A stretch of 23,920 bases of DNA from CAZPEV01 sp964585635 (GCA_964585635.1 CAZPEV010000032.1:1-23920), one strand, 5' to 3'; counted from the stretch's first letter, positions 15,500 through 23,920 are shown. The notes: generated from the sequence alone by a model not told the origin. Made by a program: numbers and translations.

Positions 15500-17863
15500 A
15501 TGAACGATAGGATCAAGCGTCTTCGCGAACAGAGCATCAACGCCGTCCCGGCCATATCGCTGGAGCGGGCCAGCCTGGTCACTCAGTTTTATCGAAGCGG
15601 CCGGGCGGAACGGGCCTCTGTTCCGGTCGCCAGGGCCATGTCCCTCAAGCACATTTTGGAAAACATGACGATCTGCGTCAACCCCGGGGAGTTGATTGTC
15701 GGCGAGCGCGGCCCGGCCCCCAAAGCCGCGCCGACCTACCCGGAGATCTGCACCCATTCGCTGAAAGACTTCGAAATCCTGCATACCCGTGAGAAGGTAT
15801 CGTTTAGGGTTGACGATCAGACCCGGCACCTGCAACAGGAGGAAATCATCCCCTTTTGGTCGGGCAGATCGATTCGCGACCGGATCTTCGATGCCGTTGA
15901 CCCGGAATGGAAGGCGGCCTACGAAGCCGGCATCTTCACCGAGTTTCAGGAACAGCGGGCGCCGGGCCATACCGTGCTGGACGACAAGATTTACCGGCAT
16001 GGTCTTCTCGATTTCAAGAATACCATTCAGCAAAGACTCGATACCCTCGACTTCCTCTCCGAGGCGGAGGCCTTCGATAAGCAGGAAGAACTGAAGGCTA
16101 TGGCGATCGCATCCGACGCCCTCATCCTCCTGGCCGGGCGATATGCCGACCGCCTCTCCGAATTAGCCTTGTCGGAAGCTGACCCGGCTCGGAAATCGGA
16201 ATTGGAGGAAATGGCCGCCATCTGCCGCCATGTTCCGGCCCATGCTCCCCGGACGCTTTGGGAAGCGCTGCAATATTACTGGTTTGTTCATCTGGGAGTA
16301 ATCATCGAGCTTAACACCTGGGACTCGTTCAATCCCGGCCGCCTGGATCAGCATCTTTTGCCGTTTTACCGGCGCGATCGGGAAGGGGGGATATTGACGG
16401 GGGAACGGGCCAAGGAGCTGCTCCAGGCGTTTTGGATCAAGTTCAACAATCAGCCGGCCCCCCCCAAGGTGGGCGTCACCGCCCAGGAGAGCAACACCTA
16501 CACCGACTTCTGCCTGATCAATCTCGGCGGAGTGACGGAATCCGGGGAAGACGCTGCCAACGAGATGACCGATCTCCTCCTGGACGTCATCGAGGAGATG
16601 CGCCTTTTGCAGCCCAGCTCGATGGTCCAGGTCAGCAAGAAAAGTCCCGACCGGATATTGCTTCGGGCGCTTAAGATCATCCGCACCGGCTATGGCCAGC
16701 CCTCGCTGTTCAATACCGAGGCGATTGTGGCCGAAATGCTTCGGCAGGGCAAGTCGATTCAGGATGCCCGCCAAGGGGGAGCCAGCGGCTGCGTGGAAAC
16801 CGGCGCCTTCGGCAAGGAATGCTACATTCTGACCGGGTACTTCAACCTGGTGAAGGTTCTGGAGATTACCTTGCACAACGGTGTCGATCCGCGAACCGGC
16901 CATGTTATCGGCGTCCGCAGCGGGGAACCGGCGACCTTCGGATCGTTCGACGATCTGTTTAGCGCCTTCCAAACGCAACTGCGGCATTTCATTGATATCA
17001 AGATCAAGGGGAATCTGGTCATCGAACGACTCTGGGCGGAATATCTCCCGGCCCCCTTTATGTCACTTCTCATAGATGATTGCATCCTCAAGGGGAAGGA
17101 TTACAACAATGGCGGGGCGCGCTATAATTCGTCCTATATCCAGGGGGTCGGTTTGGGAACCATCACCGATTCGTTGACCGCCATCAAGTATCATGTCTTT
17201 GACCGGCACAGCCTGAGCCTGGCCGAGCTTGTCGCGGTCCTCGATGCCAATTTCACCGACGCCCGGTCGTGGCAGGAAACCCTCTGGAATCAGACGCCCA
17301 AATACGGCAATGACGATGACTATGCCGACAGCGTTATGCGGCGGGTCTTCGAGAGTTATTTTAACTTAATCGACGGCCGTCCCAATGCCAAGGGGGGACA
17401 TTTCCGCGTTAACCTCCTCCCCACCACCTGCCATATCTATTTTGGGAGCGTCGTCGGCGCCACGCCCGACGGACGGAGCTGCGGGGAGCCGCTGTCCGAG
17501 GGGATATCACCCGTTCAGGGGGCCGATCGCCAGGGCCCGACGGCGGTGTTGAAGTCGGGCGCGAAGATCGATCATCTTCGCACCGGCGGAACACTCCTTA
17601 ATCAAAAGTTTACACCTGAGGTACTGGCCGACGATGACGACCTGAAAAAGGTGGCGGATCTCGTTCGCGCCTATTTCACGATGGACGGCCATCATATCCA
17701 GTTTAATGTGGTAACGGCCGAAACGTTGCGCCAGGCGCAGGAGACACCGGAAAAATATCGCGACCTGATCGTCCGGGTGGCCGGATACAGCGACTACTTT
17801 GTGGATCTGGGCACGAGCCTCCAGGACGAAATTATTCGGAGGACCGAACATCGCGCTTTTTGA
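15500..17863 (+). CDS. hypD: Glycyl radical enzyme, probable trans-4-hydroxy-L-proline dehydratase
   Basis: HypD removes water from trans-4-hydroxy-L-proline to give pyrroline-5-carboxylate, which is then reduced to proline. The 787-residue chain has the glycyl radical loop RVAGYSDYF (G762) and the active-site GCVETG motif (C431, E433). Compared with residues I recall from the Clostridioides difficile enzyme, each has its counterpart exactly three positions earlier: F149, H157, D275, S331, F337, C431, E433, Y447 and G762. This pattern separates it from pyruvate formate-lyase (two adjacent Cys) and makes HypD the best assignment; another dehydratase of the same clade remains possible. GGAGG overlaps the activase stop just before the ATG. 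No proC is in the window. The enzyme is oxygen-sensitive. Confidence 0.88.
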   Translation: MNDRIKRLREQSINAVPAISLERASLVTQFYRSGRAERASVPVARAMSLKHILENMTICVNPGELIVGERGPAPKAAPTYPEICTHSLKDFEILHTREKVSFRVDDQTRHLQQEEIIPFWSGRSIRDRIFDAVDPEWKAAYEAGIFTEFQEQRAPGHTVLDDKIYRHGLLDFKNTIQQRLDTLDFLSEAEAFDKQEELKAMAIASDALILLAGRYADRLSELALSEADPARKSELEEMAAICRHVPAHAPRTLWEALQYYWFVHLGVIIELNTWDSFNPGRLDQHLLPFYRRDREGGILTGERAKELLQAFWIKFNNQPAPPKVGVTAQESNTYTDFCLINLGGVTESGEDAANEMTDLLLDVIEEMRLLQPSSMVQVSKKSPDRILLRALKIIRTGYGQPSLFNTEAIVAEMLRQGKSIQDARQGGASGCVETGAFGKECYILTGYFNLVKVLEITLHNGVDPRTGHVIGVRSGEPATFGSFDDLFSAFQTQLRHFIDIKIKGNLVIERLWAEYLPAPFMSLLIDDCILKGKDYNNGGARYNSSYIQGVGLGTITDSLTAIKYHVFDRHSLSLAELVAVLDANFTDARSWQETLWNQTPKYGNDDDYADSVMRRVFESYFNLIDGRPNAKGGHFRVNLLPTTCHIYFGSVVGATPDGRSCGEPLSEGISPVQGADRQGPTAVLKSGAKIDHLRTGGTLLNQKFTPEVLADDDDLKKVADLVRAYFTMDGHHIQFNVVTAETLRQAQETPEKYRDLIVRVAGYSDYFVDLGTSLQDEIIRRTEHRAF

Positions 17864-17878
17864 GACTATGGCGAGGCT

Positions 17879-17899
17879 GTTTTCCCTCTACCGGGAAAC
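17879..17899. terminator. Hairpin downstream of hypD
   Basis: TTTCCC, loop TCTACC, GGGAAA form a six-base-pair stem (17881-17898), extendable by one G-C pair if a T is bulged. It lies 17 bases after the hypD stop and before the stop of the convergent zinc-ribbon gene. There is no clear T tract. Confidence 0.3.
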
Positions 17900-17954
17900 A
17901 CGCCCCGGCCTGGTTGTCGAATCCATTGTTCCCGGTGTTGGGATCGGCCTGCGC

Positions 17955-18221
17955 CTAACCCCAGAACCTGTCCAGGGTTCCTCGACACCCCTTGATTGGG
18001 CACCGGTCGAAGATCTTCTTCCCCGTTATAGCGCTCGAACAGATATGAAAACATTCTCCGCACCGCAGATCAAGCTTGGGCTTCTTGGATCCGTACACAA
18101 AATAACCGCCGACAAATTCTAATATCCCGTCGCAATGGCCAACCCCGCACTTGAGCCCGGCTTGAATATAGCTGATGGATTCAACCATCCGGCCGCATTC
18201 GGAGCATTTCAAATAACCCAT
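17955..18221 (-). CDS. Small Cys-rich zinc-ribbon-like protein
   Basis: The 88-residue protein begins MGYLKCSECG and has Cys at 6, 9, 25, 30, 54, 57, 61, 74 and 79, so two zinc-ribbon-like knuckle sets are likely. The C-terminal part (LRCGECFHICSSAI, then RCPIKGCRGTLDRFW) resembles rubredoxin-like or zinc-ribbon domains. I chose the ATG at 18221-18219, with GGGAGG about nine bases upstream, because the longer open frame reads through the divergent gene region. It converges on hypD. I do not recognise the family; a structural or regulatory zinc protein is all that can be said. Confidence 0.7.
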   Translation of the reverse strand: MGYLKCSECGRMVESISYIQAGLKCGVGHCDGILEFVGGYFVYGSKKPKLDLRCGECFHICSSAITGKKIFDRCPIKGCRGTLDRFWG

Positions 18222-18266
18222 AGTTGGTACCTCCCGTATAGATGATCGCAATAAATGAATTTCAAC

Positions 18267-18282
18267 TGCGGTGTCAACCGCA
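18267..18282. promoter_or_regulatory. Palindrome over a candidate -35 element
   Basis: TGCGGT, GTCA, ACCGCA form a perfect inverted repeat with a four-base centre. On the minus strand the sequence TTGACA (18277-18272) sits inside it and could be the -35 box of the zinc-ribbon gene; the matching -10 about 17 bases on (TTATTG) is poor. A dimeric repressor could bind here. Confidence 0.35.
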
Positions 18283-18474
18283 ATCCAAATCAAATTGCCG
18301 GCCATGGAACCGACCCCCCGGAAGACTCCTCCCTCTCGTGATTTCTGGAATTCGGCGCCTGAAAAGCGGATGCATGAGGGCTGGCGACCTATTACATTGC
18401 CCTCGCGAGACAGAAAGGCGTACATTGGATGACGACCGTAGAAATCAGGGACCATGCCCGACAGGAGCACAGGT

Positions 18475-19593
18475 ATGAATAGACTCCCCTCCCCCCCGGT
18501 GATGTACCAGGCCCTGGTGAATCGGGACACGGCTTTTGAGGGGGTCTTCTTCGCCGGCGTCAGGACCACGGGCATATTCTGCCGCCCGACTTGCCCGGCC
18601 AAAAAACCCAAGGCCGAAAATGTCGAGTATTTCGCATCACCCGCCGAGGCGCTTTTCGCCAGATACCGCCCCTGCACCCGATGCCATCCCATGGATCGGG
18701 ACAAGCCGGCGCCGGAACTGGTCGGGCGCTTGTGTGAAGCCGTCGAGCAGTCGCCATCGCAGAAGATCACGGATGCGGAACTGCGCTCGATGGGCATCGA
18801 TCCCTCGACGGCGCGACGGCAGTTTCGGCGATATTACGGCATGACCTTTCAGGCATACAGCCGGGCGCGGCGGATGGGTTTGGCCTTGCACGATATTCGG
18901 AACGGGGAGAGCGTGATCGGAGCCCAGATCGACCATGGTTTTGAATCGGCCAGCGGCTTCTGGGAGGCGTTCAAGCAGGTGTTCGGGGCGCCCCCGAGCC
19001 GGGCGGAAGGAGTCAATTGCCTTTACGCCCGCTGGATCGACACGCCGCTGGGGGCCATGGTCGCCCTGGGAAACGAGGCCGGCATCCACCTGCTCGAATT
19101 CGTCGATCGCCGGGGATTGGAAAACGAGATGCTGAAGATCCGCAAGCGCTCGAAATGCTTTATCGTTCCCGGTCACAATTCGCATCTGGATCGGATCGGC
19201 GTGGAACTGGAAAGATATTTCCGCGGCGCGGCGACGGCCTTTACCGTCCCCCTGGTGACGGCGGGATCATCATTCGAACAGGCGGTCTGGAAACTGCTGC
19301 AGACGATCCCTCCCGGCCGGACCTGGTCCTATGCGCAACTGGCGCAGAGGCTCGGCAAACCGGGCGCCTCCCGCGCCATCGGACGGGCCAACGGCCGAAA
19401 TGGCCTGGCTATTGTGATCCCCTGCCATCGCGTCATCCGCGCCGACGGCGAACTCTGTGGATACGGCGGCGGAATCTGGAGAAAGAAATGGCTGTTGGAG
19501 CACGAACGGCAGATGGCCGATCGGAATGACCCCGGCTGCCTGCCGGACAAAGAACAACCATCGTCGATCGGTACACGTCATGCGAAGCGGTGA
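18475..19593 (+). CDS. ada: Ada: methylphosphotriester and O6-methylguanine DNA repair protein and activator
   Basis: This is the three-part Ada protein. The N-terminal zinc domain has four Cys (C36, C40, C67, C70; GIFCRPTCPAKKP and RPCTRC) and accepts a methyl group from DNA phosphotriesters. An AraC-type helix-turn-helix follows (about residues 85-185). The C-terminal methyltransferase has the active site IPCHRVIR (C317) and takes methyl from O6-methylguanine. The start at 18475 is favoured over the in-frame ATG at 18454 because AGGAG (18462-18466) lies eight bases upstream and the length, 372, then suits the family (E. coli 354). A tail of about 40 residues after GGGIWRKKWLLEHE is longer than usual. 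In E. coli the methylated protein activates its own gene; no matching box was seen here. The end overlaps the next gene by 14 bases. Confidence 0.93.
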   Translation: MNRLPSPPVMYQALVNRDTAFEGVFFAGVRTTGIFCRPTCPAKKPKAENVEYFASPAEALFARYRPCTRCHPMDRDKPAPELVGRLCEAVEQSPSQKITDAELRSMGIDPSTARRQFRRYYGMTFQAYSRARRMGLALHDIRNGESVIGAQIDHGFESASGFWEAFKQVFGAPPSRAEGVNCLYARWIDTPLGAMVALGNEAGIHLLEFVDRRGLENEMLKIRKRSKCFIVPGHNSHLDRIGVELERYFRGAATAFTVPLVTAGSSFEQAVWKLLQTIPPGRTWSYAQLAQRLGKPGASRAIGRANGRNGLAIVIPCHRVIRADGELCGYGGGIWRKKWLLEHERQMADRNDPGCLPDKEQPSSIGTRHAKR

Positions 19594-20464
19594 TATTATA
19601 CGACTGGTGCTGCTGGCGGCCATATGGGGCGGGTCGTTCATATTTATGCGGGTACTGGCGCCGGTTCTCGGCCCGGTGGTGACCGCCGATTTACGGGTCT
19701 TGATCGCCGGGCTGGCCTTGATCGCCTACTTCCGTATCATCCGCTTCGATCCCGAATGGCGCCGCTTCTGGAAAAAATATCTCTTCATCGGCGCGGTCAA
19801 CTCGGCCCTGCCGTTCTTCTTATTTTCGTTTGCCGCGCTTCATATCCCGGCGTCGTACTCGGTTATCATGAACTCGACCTCGCCGCTCTTTGCCGCCATA
19901 TTTTCGGCCGTCTGGTTGGCTGAACGGCTGACGGCCAAAAAGATCTTCGGCCTTCTGATAGGCGCCGGCGGCGTCACTTTGGTGGCCAAGATCGGGGTCG
20001 TAGAGCATGACCCCATGTTCGGCTGGGCGTTGGCGGCCTGCATCCTGGCCGCCCTCTGCTATGGCATAGCCGCCACCTATATCAACAAAGCGGGCGAGGG
20101 AATAAAACCAATGGGAATCGCCGGGGGAAGTCAATTGATGGCCGGCCTGCTCCTACTGCCGGCTATTCCGCTGGCGCCGATCAGAGGCGTGGTGACACCG
20201 TCGGTAGCGGCCGGCGTCCTGGTTTTCGCCCTGCTCTGCAGCGCCGTGGCATATCTTCTCTACTATCGCTTGATCGTGGATGTCGGCTCCACAAAAGCGC
20301 TCACGGTTACGTTCCTGATGCCGGCCTTTGGAATACTGTGGGGCGCCCTGCTGCTGCATGAGACCATCACCGTTTCGATGTTGGCCGGAACCGGCCTGAT
20401 CCTGGTCGGCACCACGTTGGTCCTGAACATTCGATTGATTGGTCGTTCTCCGCAACGGGTATAA
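19580..20464 (+). CDS. EamA/DMT-family transporter
   Basis: The 294-residue protein has ten transmembrane segments in two EamA repeats. The start is LVLLAAIWGGSFIFMR, the usual first helix with WGxxF, and the second repeat contains FLMPAFGILWGALLLHET. The start at 19580 overlaps the end of ada by 14 bases, which suggests co-expression. Family members export metabolites, amino acids or drugs; the substrate is not predictable. A link to alkylation stress is only suggested by position. Confidence 0.9.
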   Translation: MRSGDIIRLVLLAAIWGGSFIFMRVLAPVLGPVVTADLRVLIAGLALIAYFRIIRFDPEWRRFWKKYLFIGAVNSALPFFLFSFAALHIPASYSVIMNSTSPLFAAIFSAVWLAERLTAKKIFGLLIGAGGVTLVAKIGVVEHDPMFGWALAACILAALCYGIAATYINKAGEGIKPMGIAGGSQLMAGLLLLPAIPLAPIRGVVTPSVAAGVLVFALLCSAVAYLLYYRLIVDVGSTKALTVTFLMPAFGILWGALLLHETITVSMLAGTGLILVGTTLVLNIRLIGRSPQRV

Positions 20465-21071
20465 TTGACCTCCAGCCGGCCGTTCATAAAAGGTTCGTTC
20501 TACAATTCTTCAGAGGTCCCCACAAGTGTCTCCCCTTTTCTCACGGGCAGAAGGCCGGAGGCTGTCCCCTAAGTCTATTTTCACTGTTTCGTCAGGTCTT
20601 GCCGAGGCGAAGCAGCGGTGTAACCTAACGATCCGGCAACGAATTACGGGCAGGTCATCTGCCGGCGGCGGACTGAAGCGGGACAAGGCCCGCCCGAACC
20701 CTGAAAAACGAAACTTGAGGGACAACCTCACCATTCCTGTCCGTTCAGATATACATCTTTTGACGGCGGGAAAGGGTTCCCGCCGCCGCATAATGTCTTT
20801 TAAACCCAAACAAATATGCCCCTGGCCCAATCTGCACGAAATCCTTGACGCCATGGCCTGTCCCGAGTCGCCGAAACGGGTATTGCACAGAATCGCGGGA
20901 TTCCTTATATTGGCATGCTTGGCGACGCTTGCTTGATAGAAACGGTTGAGAGACAAAGGCTTTTAATGTATAGGACACTCCCGGACCGCGATTTTGTAGT
21001 CCAGGACACGATTTAGCAGTGACGGTCGGCGGTCCCTGGAACCAAAGCAACCATTTGACGTTAAACAGCGT
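20465..21071. other. Intergenic region of about 600 bases, rich in inverted repeats
   Basis: An open frame of 136 codons here (20526-20936) is unlike a protein and has no ribosome-binding site. Several short hairpins lie in series: GCGGG/CCCGC (20678-20693), TGAGG/CCTCA near 20717-20731, and CGGCGGGAA/TTCCCGCCG (20764-20785, nine pairs). I saw no tRNA, no known riboswitch and no clear promoter for the RND genes. It may be a degraded dispersed repeat or a structured RNA. Confidence 0.5.
20764..20785. repeat. Perfect nine-base-pair hairpin
   Basis: CGGCGGGAA, loop AGGG, TTCCCGCCG. The stem is strong and GC-rich, but it is not followed by a T run on either strand, so it is not a standard intrinsic terminator. 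It lies 300 bases after the EamA gene. Confidence 0.55.
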
Positions 21072-22154
21072 ATGGCAATATCGATAAGAAGTGCAGTGGG
21101 TGCGGCGGTAACTGTCTCCTCAGTGATTCTATCCCTTTTGTTCTGTAGCGGCTGCGGTCAGAAGAATGCCGCGACGGCAAACCGGGGCGGCGGAGGCAGC
21201 GGCGCAGGAAGATTGCCCGTGGAGGCCCAGATCGTTCGGCCCCAACTCCTGCGAAATATGATTTCCACGACCGGAACCCTATTGGCCAACGAGGAGGTCG
21301 AACTGCGCTCGGAGATTTCCGGCCGGGTGACGGGGGTTTTCTTCGAGGAGGGGAAACGGGTCAAGCGGGGCGAGGTGTTGCTGAAGATCAACGACAGCGA
21401 ACTGCAGGCCCAGCTTAAACGCAAGGAAGTCGAGGAAAAGCAGGCCTCCGATCAGGAAGACCGCCAGAAAAAACTGCGCGAAATCAACGTCGTCAGCCAG
21501 GAAGATTACGATCGGGAGCTCAACGCGCTGCATATGATTCAGGCCGATAAGGAAGCCCTCCAGGCGCAACTGGCGAAAACCGAAGTCAAGGCGCCGTTCG
21601 ACGGGATCATCGGGTTGCGCTATGTCAGCGAGGGAGGATACGTTTCCCCCAACACCCTCATCTCCACCATGCAGGATATCGATCCCATGAAAGTCGAGTT
21701 TTCGGTGCCGGAAAAATATGCCGGGCAGTTGAAAACCGGAACCGAGATCATGCTGCGGGTGGGAGAGTCCCAGGCGCAATATTCGGGGGCGGTCTACGCC
21801 CTGGAGTCCAAGATCGATCCCGATACGCGCACCATCAAAGCGAGGGCGAAAATACCCCATCCGGGGGAAAATATGATTCCCGGCTCCTTTGCGAAAGTTG
21901 AAATCACCCTCGACGAGGTGCCCAATGCGATCGTGATACCCTCCGGCGCGGTGATCCCGCGGATCAACGACGAGATCGTCTATGTCTGCCGCAACGGCAA
22001 AGCTCAGACCGCGCCGGTGACGACCGGCCTCAGGACGGACAGCGGCGTCCAGATCACGCAGGGATTGGCCTCGGGCGACACGCTGATCGTCAGCGGCCTG
22101 CTGCAGTTGGCCGACGGCAAAGCTGTCGAGATAAAAGCACTCAAGGAAAATTAG
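21072..22154 (+). CDS. RND efflux periplasmic adaptor (membrane fusion protein)
   Basis: This 360-residue adaptor links an inner-membrane RND pump to an outer-membrane channel. A signal sequence with a lipoprotein-like end (LLFCSGC, likely lipidated C28) is followed by a Gly-rich linker. The lipoyl-like halves are at about 75-105 (EISGRVTGVFFEEGKRVKRGEVLL) and 170-195 (KAPFDGIIGLRYVSEGGYV), joined by a short coiled-coil hairpin rich in Lys, Glu and Gln. Beta-barrel and membrane-proximal domains follow. The hairpin is short, as in MexA/AcrA relatives of the HAE1 class. The pump gene begins 12 bases after the stop, so they form an operon. The ribosome-binding site is weak. Confidence 0.93.
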   Translation: MAISIRSAVGAAVTVSSVILSLLFCSGCGQKNAATANRGGGGSGAGRLPVEAQIVRPQLLRNMISTTGTLLANEEVELRSEISGRVTGVFFEEGKRVKRGEVLLKINDSELQAQLKRKEVEEKQASDQEDRQKKLREINVVSQEDYDRELNALHMIQADKEALQAQLAKTEVKAPFDGIIGLRYVSEGGYVSPNTLISTMQDIDPMKVEFSVPEKYAGQLKTGTEIMLRVGESQAQYSGAVYALESKIDPDTRTIKARAKIPHPGENMIPGSFAKVEITLDEVPNAIVIPSGAVIPRINDEIVYVCRNGKAQTAPVTTGLRTDSGVQITQGLASGDTLIVSGLLQLADGKAVEIKALKEN

Positions 22155-22166
22155 CGCCGCAGCCCC

Positions 22167-23920
22167 ATGAATATTTCCTCCGTCAGTATAAATCGCCCGG
22201 TCCTTTCGACCGTGCTGTCGATCCTGATCGTTCTCTTCGGCGTCATCGGCTTTCTCTTCCTGGGGGTGCGCGAGTATCCCAGCGTCGACGCCCCTATCGT
22301 GACCGTCAGCACCAGCTACACCGGGGCCAACGCCGACGTCATCGAGTCGCAGGTCACCGTGCCGCTGGAGGAATCGATCAACGGCATCGCGGGCATTCGC
22401 TCGCTGACATCGTCCAGCAGCGACGGTCGGAGCCGGATCACGGTTGAATTCGAACTCGGGGTCGACATGGAGGCGGCCGCCAACGACGTCCGCGACCGGG
22501 TCTCGCGGGCCGTCCATGACCTTCCGCCCGATATCGATCCGCCCAACATTTCCAAGGCCGACGCCGACGCCAATCCGATTCTGTCGGTGACTCTCCAGAG
22601 CGACAAACGGTCGCTTTTGGAGCTGTCGGAGATAGCCAACAACGTCTTCAAGGAGCGGTTACAGACGATCCCGGGCGTCAGCGAGGTCGGCATTTGGGGC
22701 GAAAAAAGATATGCCATGAAGCTGCTTCTTGATCCGGCGCGGCTGGCGGCTCATGGCCTGACACCATTGGACGTCAAGAACGCCCTGGACCGGGAAAACG
22801 TCGAACTACCCTCGGGACGGGTGGAAGGGTACAACACAGAGCTGTCCATCCGGACGTTCGGACGATTGACGACGGCCGACGAATTCAACGATCTCATTAT
22901 CAAGCAGACCGATGGTTCTGTGGTCAAATTCCGGGACATCGGCCGGGCCGTCCTGGCCCCCGAGGACGAGCGGTCGAGCCTGCGCGGCAACGGCGGGACG
23001 CCGATGGTGAGCGTCAACCTGATTCCGCAGCCGGGATCGAATCATATCGCCATCGCCGACGAATTCTACCGTCGCACGCAGCAGATAATGAAAGACCTGC
23101 CCGAAGATATCCAGCTCAAGACGGCCATGGATACGACCGCCAATATCCGCAAAGCCATCACCGAGGTGGCCGAGACTCTTCTGATCGCCTTCCTGCTGGT
23201 CATGCTGGTGATTTTCGCCTTCCTGCGGCATTGGCGGACGACGATCATCCCGATGCTGGCCATCCCCATTTCGCTTATCGGGGCGTTCTTCATCATGTAC
23301 ATCGCCGGCTTCTCGATCAATATCCTGACGCTTTTGGCTATCGTGTTGTCCACCGGTATCGTCGTGGACGACGCCATCGTGGTGCTGGAGAACATCTACA
23401 AACGGATCGAGAAAGGGGTCGATCCCATCGAGGCAGGCCACCAGGGATCGAAAGAAATCTTTTTCGCCATCATTTCGACGACGATCACGCTGGCCTCCGT
23501 ATTCCTGCCGATCATGTTCCTGCAGGGTCTCACGGGACGCCTGTTCCGGGAATTCGGCGTCGTCGTGGCGGGAGCGGTCTTGATATCGGCGTTCGTGTCG
23601 CTGACGCTGACCCCGATGATGAGCGCCCGGATATTGCATAAGCCGACGCATGAGAACAAACTCTTTGACCTGAGCGAAAAATGGTTTAATCGCCTGATAT
23701 CCGGGTATCACCGGTCGCTGCGGACCTTTACCGGACGGCGCTGGTTGGCGCCGGTGATTATGGCGGCGGCGGTGGCGATTATCTTCGGGGTGGGATCGCT
23801 TCTGCGCTCGGAGCTGGCTCCCATGGAAGACAAGAGCCGCCTGATGATCAACTCCACCGCTCCGGAAGGCACGTCCTACGAAGCGATCTCCGCTTACATG
23901 GACAAGATTCTCGCCGTCGT
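22167..23920 (+). CDS. RND-family (HAE1-type) efflux pump, C-terminus beyond right edge
   Basis: About 584 residues of a pump that is normally about 1030 long. It begins MNISSVSINRPVLSTVLSILIVLFG, the usual first helix, followed by the periplasmic porter domain (TVPLEESINGIAGI, then IPGVSEVGIWG). The fourth transmembrane helix has the proton-relay pair in IVVDDAIVVLENI, and ITLASVFLPIMFLQG follows. The motifs fit the hydrophobe/amphiphile exporter class, not the heavy-metal class. Substrates are not predictable. No outer-membrane channel gene is visible in the window; it may follow on the right. Confidence 0.95.
   Translation, partial: MNISSVSINRPVLSTVLSILIVLFGVIGFLFLGVREYPSVDAPIVTVSTSYTGANADVIESQVTVPLEESINGIAGIRSLTSSSSDGRSRITVEFELGVDMEAAANDVRDRVSRAVHDLPPDIDPPNISKADADANPILSVTLQSDKRSLLELSEIANNVFKERLQTIPGVSEVGIWGEKRYAMKLLLDPARLAAHGLTPLDVKNALDRENVELPSGRVEGYNTELSIRTFGRLTTADEFNDLIIKQTDGSVVKFRDIGRAVLAPEDERSSLRGNGGTPMVSVNLIPQPGSNHIAIADEFYRRTQQIMKDLPEDIQLKTAMDTTANIRKAITEVAETLLIAFLLVMLVIFAFLRHWRTTIIPMLAIPISLIGAFFIMYIAGFSINILTLLAIVLSTGIVVDDAIVVLENIYKRIEKGVDPIEAGHQGSKEIFFAIISTTITLASVFLPIMFLQGLTGRLFREFGVVVAGAVLISAFVSLTLTPMMSARILHKPTHENKLFDLSEKWFNRLISGYHRSLRTFTGRRWLAPVIMAAAVAIIFGVGSLLRSELAPMEDKSRLMINSTAPEGTSYEAISAYMDKILAV

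Noticed and set aside
16163..16987. A 274-codon minus-strand open frame inside hypD
   Set aside because: It is antisense to conserved glycyl-radical-enzyme sequence and shows no domain.
15500..17863. Pyruvate formate-lyase as the identity of the glycyl radical enzyme
   Set aside because: The active site is GCVETG with one Cys and a Glu, as in dehydratases, not the adjacent Cys pair of pyruvate formate-lyase.
17955..18797. A longer 280-codon form of the zinc-ribbon gene
   Set aside because: The N-terminal extension runs through the ada gene on the other strand; a good ribosome-binding site supports the start at 18221.
20526..20936. A 136-codon rightward open frame after the EamA gene
   Set aside because: The composition is not protein-like, the region is full of inverted repeats, and there is no ribosome-binding site.
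22806..23711. A 301-codon minus-strand open frame inside the RND pump
   Set aside because: It is rich in His, Asp, Gln and Arg, as expected for an antisense shadow of a membrane protein.
1..23920. tRNA, rRNA, CRISPR arrays, insertion sequences or phage genes
   Set aside because: I looked for T-loop-like sequences, regular spaced repeats and transposase motifs and saw none.

Overview
The window is a GC-rich stretch of bacterial chromosome. It contains a run of ten Ns at 5513-5522, so it is a scaffolded assembly and probably a metagenome-assembled genome. The gene content points to a Gram-negative bacterium with an anaerobic or micro-oxic life style: an RND efflux pair with a lipoprotein-type adaptor, an oxygen-sensitive glycyl radical enzyme, rubrerythrin, and a membrane NapH-like ferredoxin. 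An ECF sigma factor next to a zinc-finger/TolB-like/TPR membrane protein, a secreted PD40-type beta-propeller remnant and short G-rich intergenic repeats fit uncultured FCB-type phyla such as Zixibacteria. That lineage guess comes from general impression, not from any search, and is weak.

Layout, left to right. Positions 1-1715 (minus) hold the N-terminal part of a large secreted protein of unknown function that runs off the left edge. Positions 1716-3099 have no intact gene: there is a tandem G-rich hairpin repeat, and on the minus strand the frame-broken remains of a secreted PD40 beta-propeller protein. Positions 3100-5891 (plus) are a two-gene signalling unit: an ECF-like sigma factor, then a putative membrane anti-sigma protein with TolB-like and TPR domains, whose reading frame crosses the assembly gap. 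Positions 5983-9377 (minus) are a compact three-gene set: an AMP-forming acyl ligase, an acyl-carrier-protein/GNAT fusion overlapping it by 4 bases, and an N-formylglutamate-amidohydrolase-family enzyme. This is the most novel-looking unit, and the ligase carries an in-frame TGA at a normally Gly-rich motif.

Positions 9604-12540 (plus) have a good sigma-70-like promoter followed by an isoprenylcysteine-methyltransferase-family membrane protein, an Nramp Mn/Fe transporter and a tandem universal stress protein. Converging on these are (minus, 12571-14317) a NapH-like membrane 4Fe-4S protein, a small membrane-anchored HMA-like protein and rubrerythrin. Together this region looks like a metal and oxidative-stress island.

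Positions 14597-17863 (plus) encode a radical-SAM activase and a glycyl radical enzyme. Its active-site residues match trans-4-hydroxy-L-proline dehydratase (HypD) at a constant offset. The activase lacks the usual ferredoxin insert. A small Cys-rich zinc-ribbon protein (minus) follows, with a palindrome in its upstream region. Next come Ada (alkylation repair) overlapping an EamA-type exporter, about 600 bases of structured intergenic DNA, and an RND adaptor plus RND pump that runs off the right edge.
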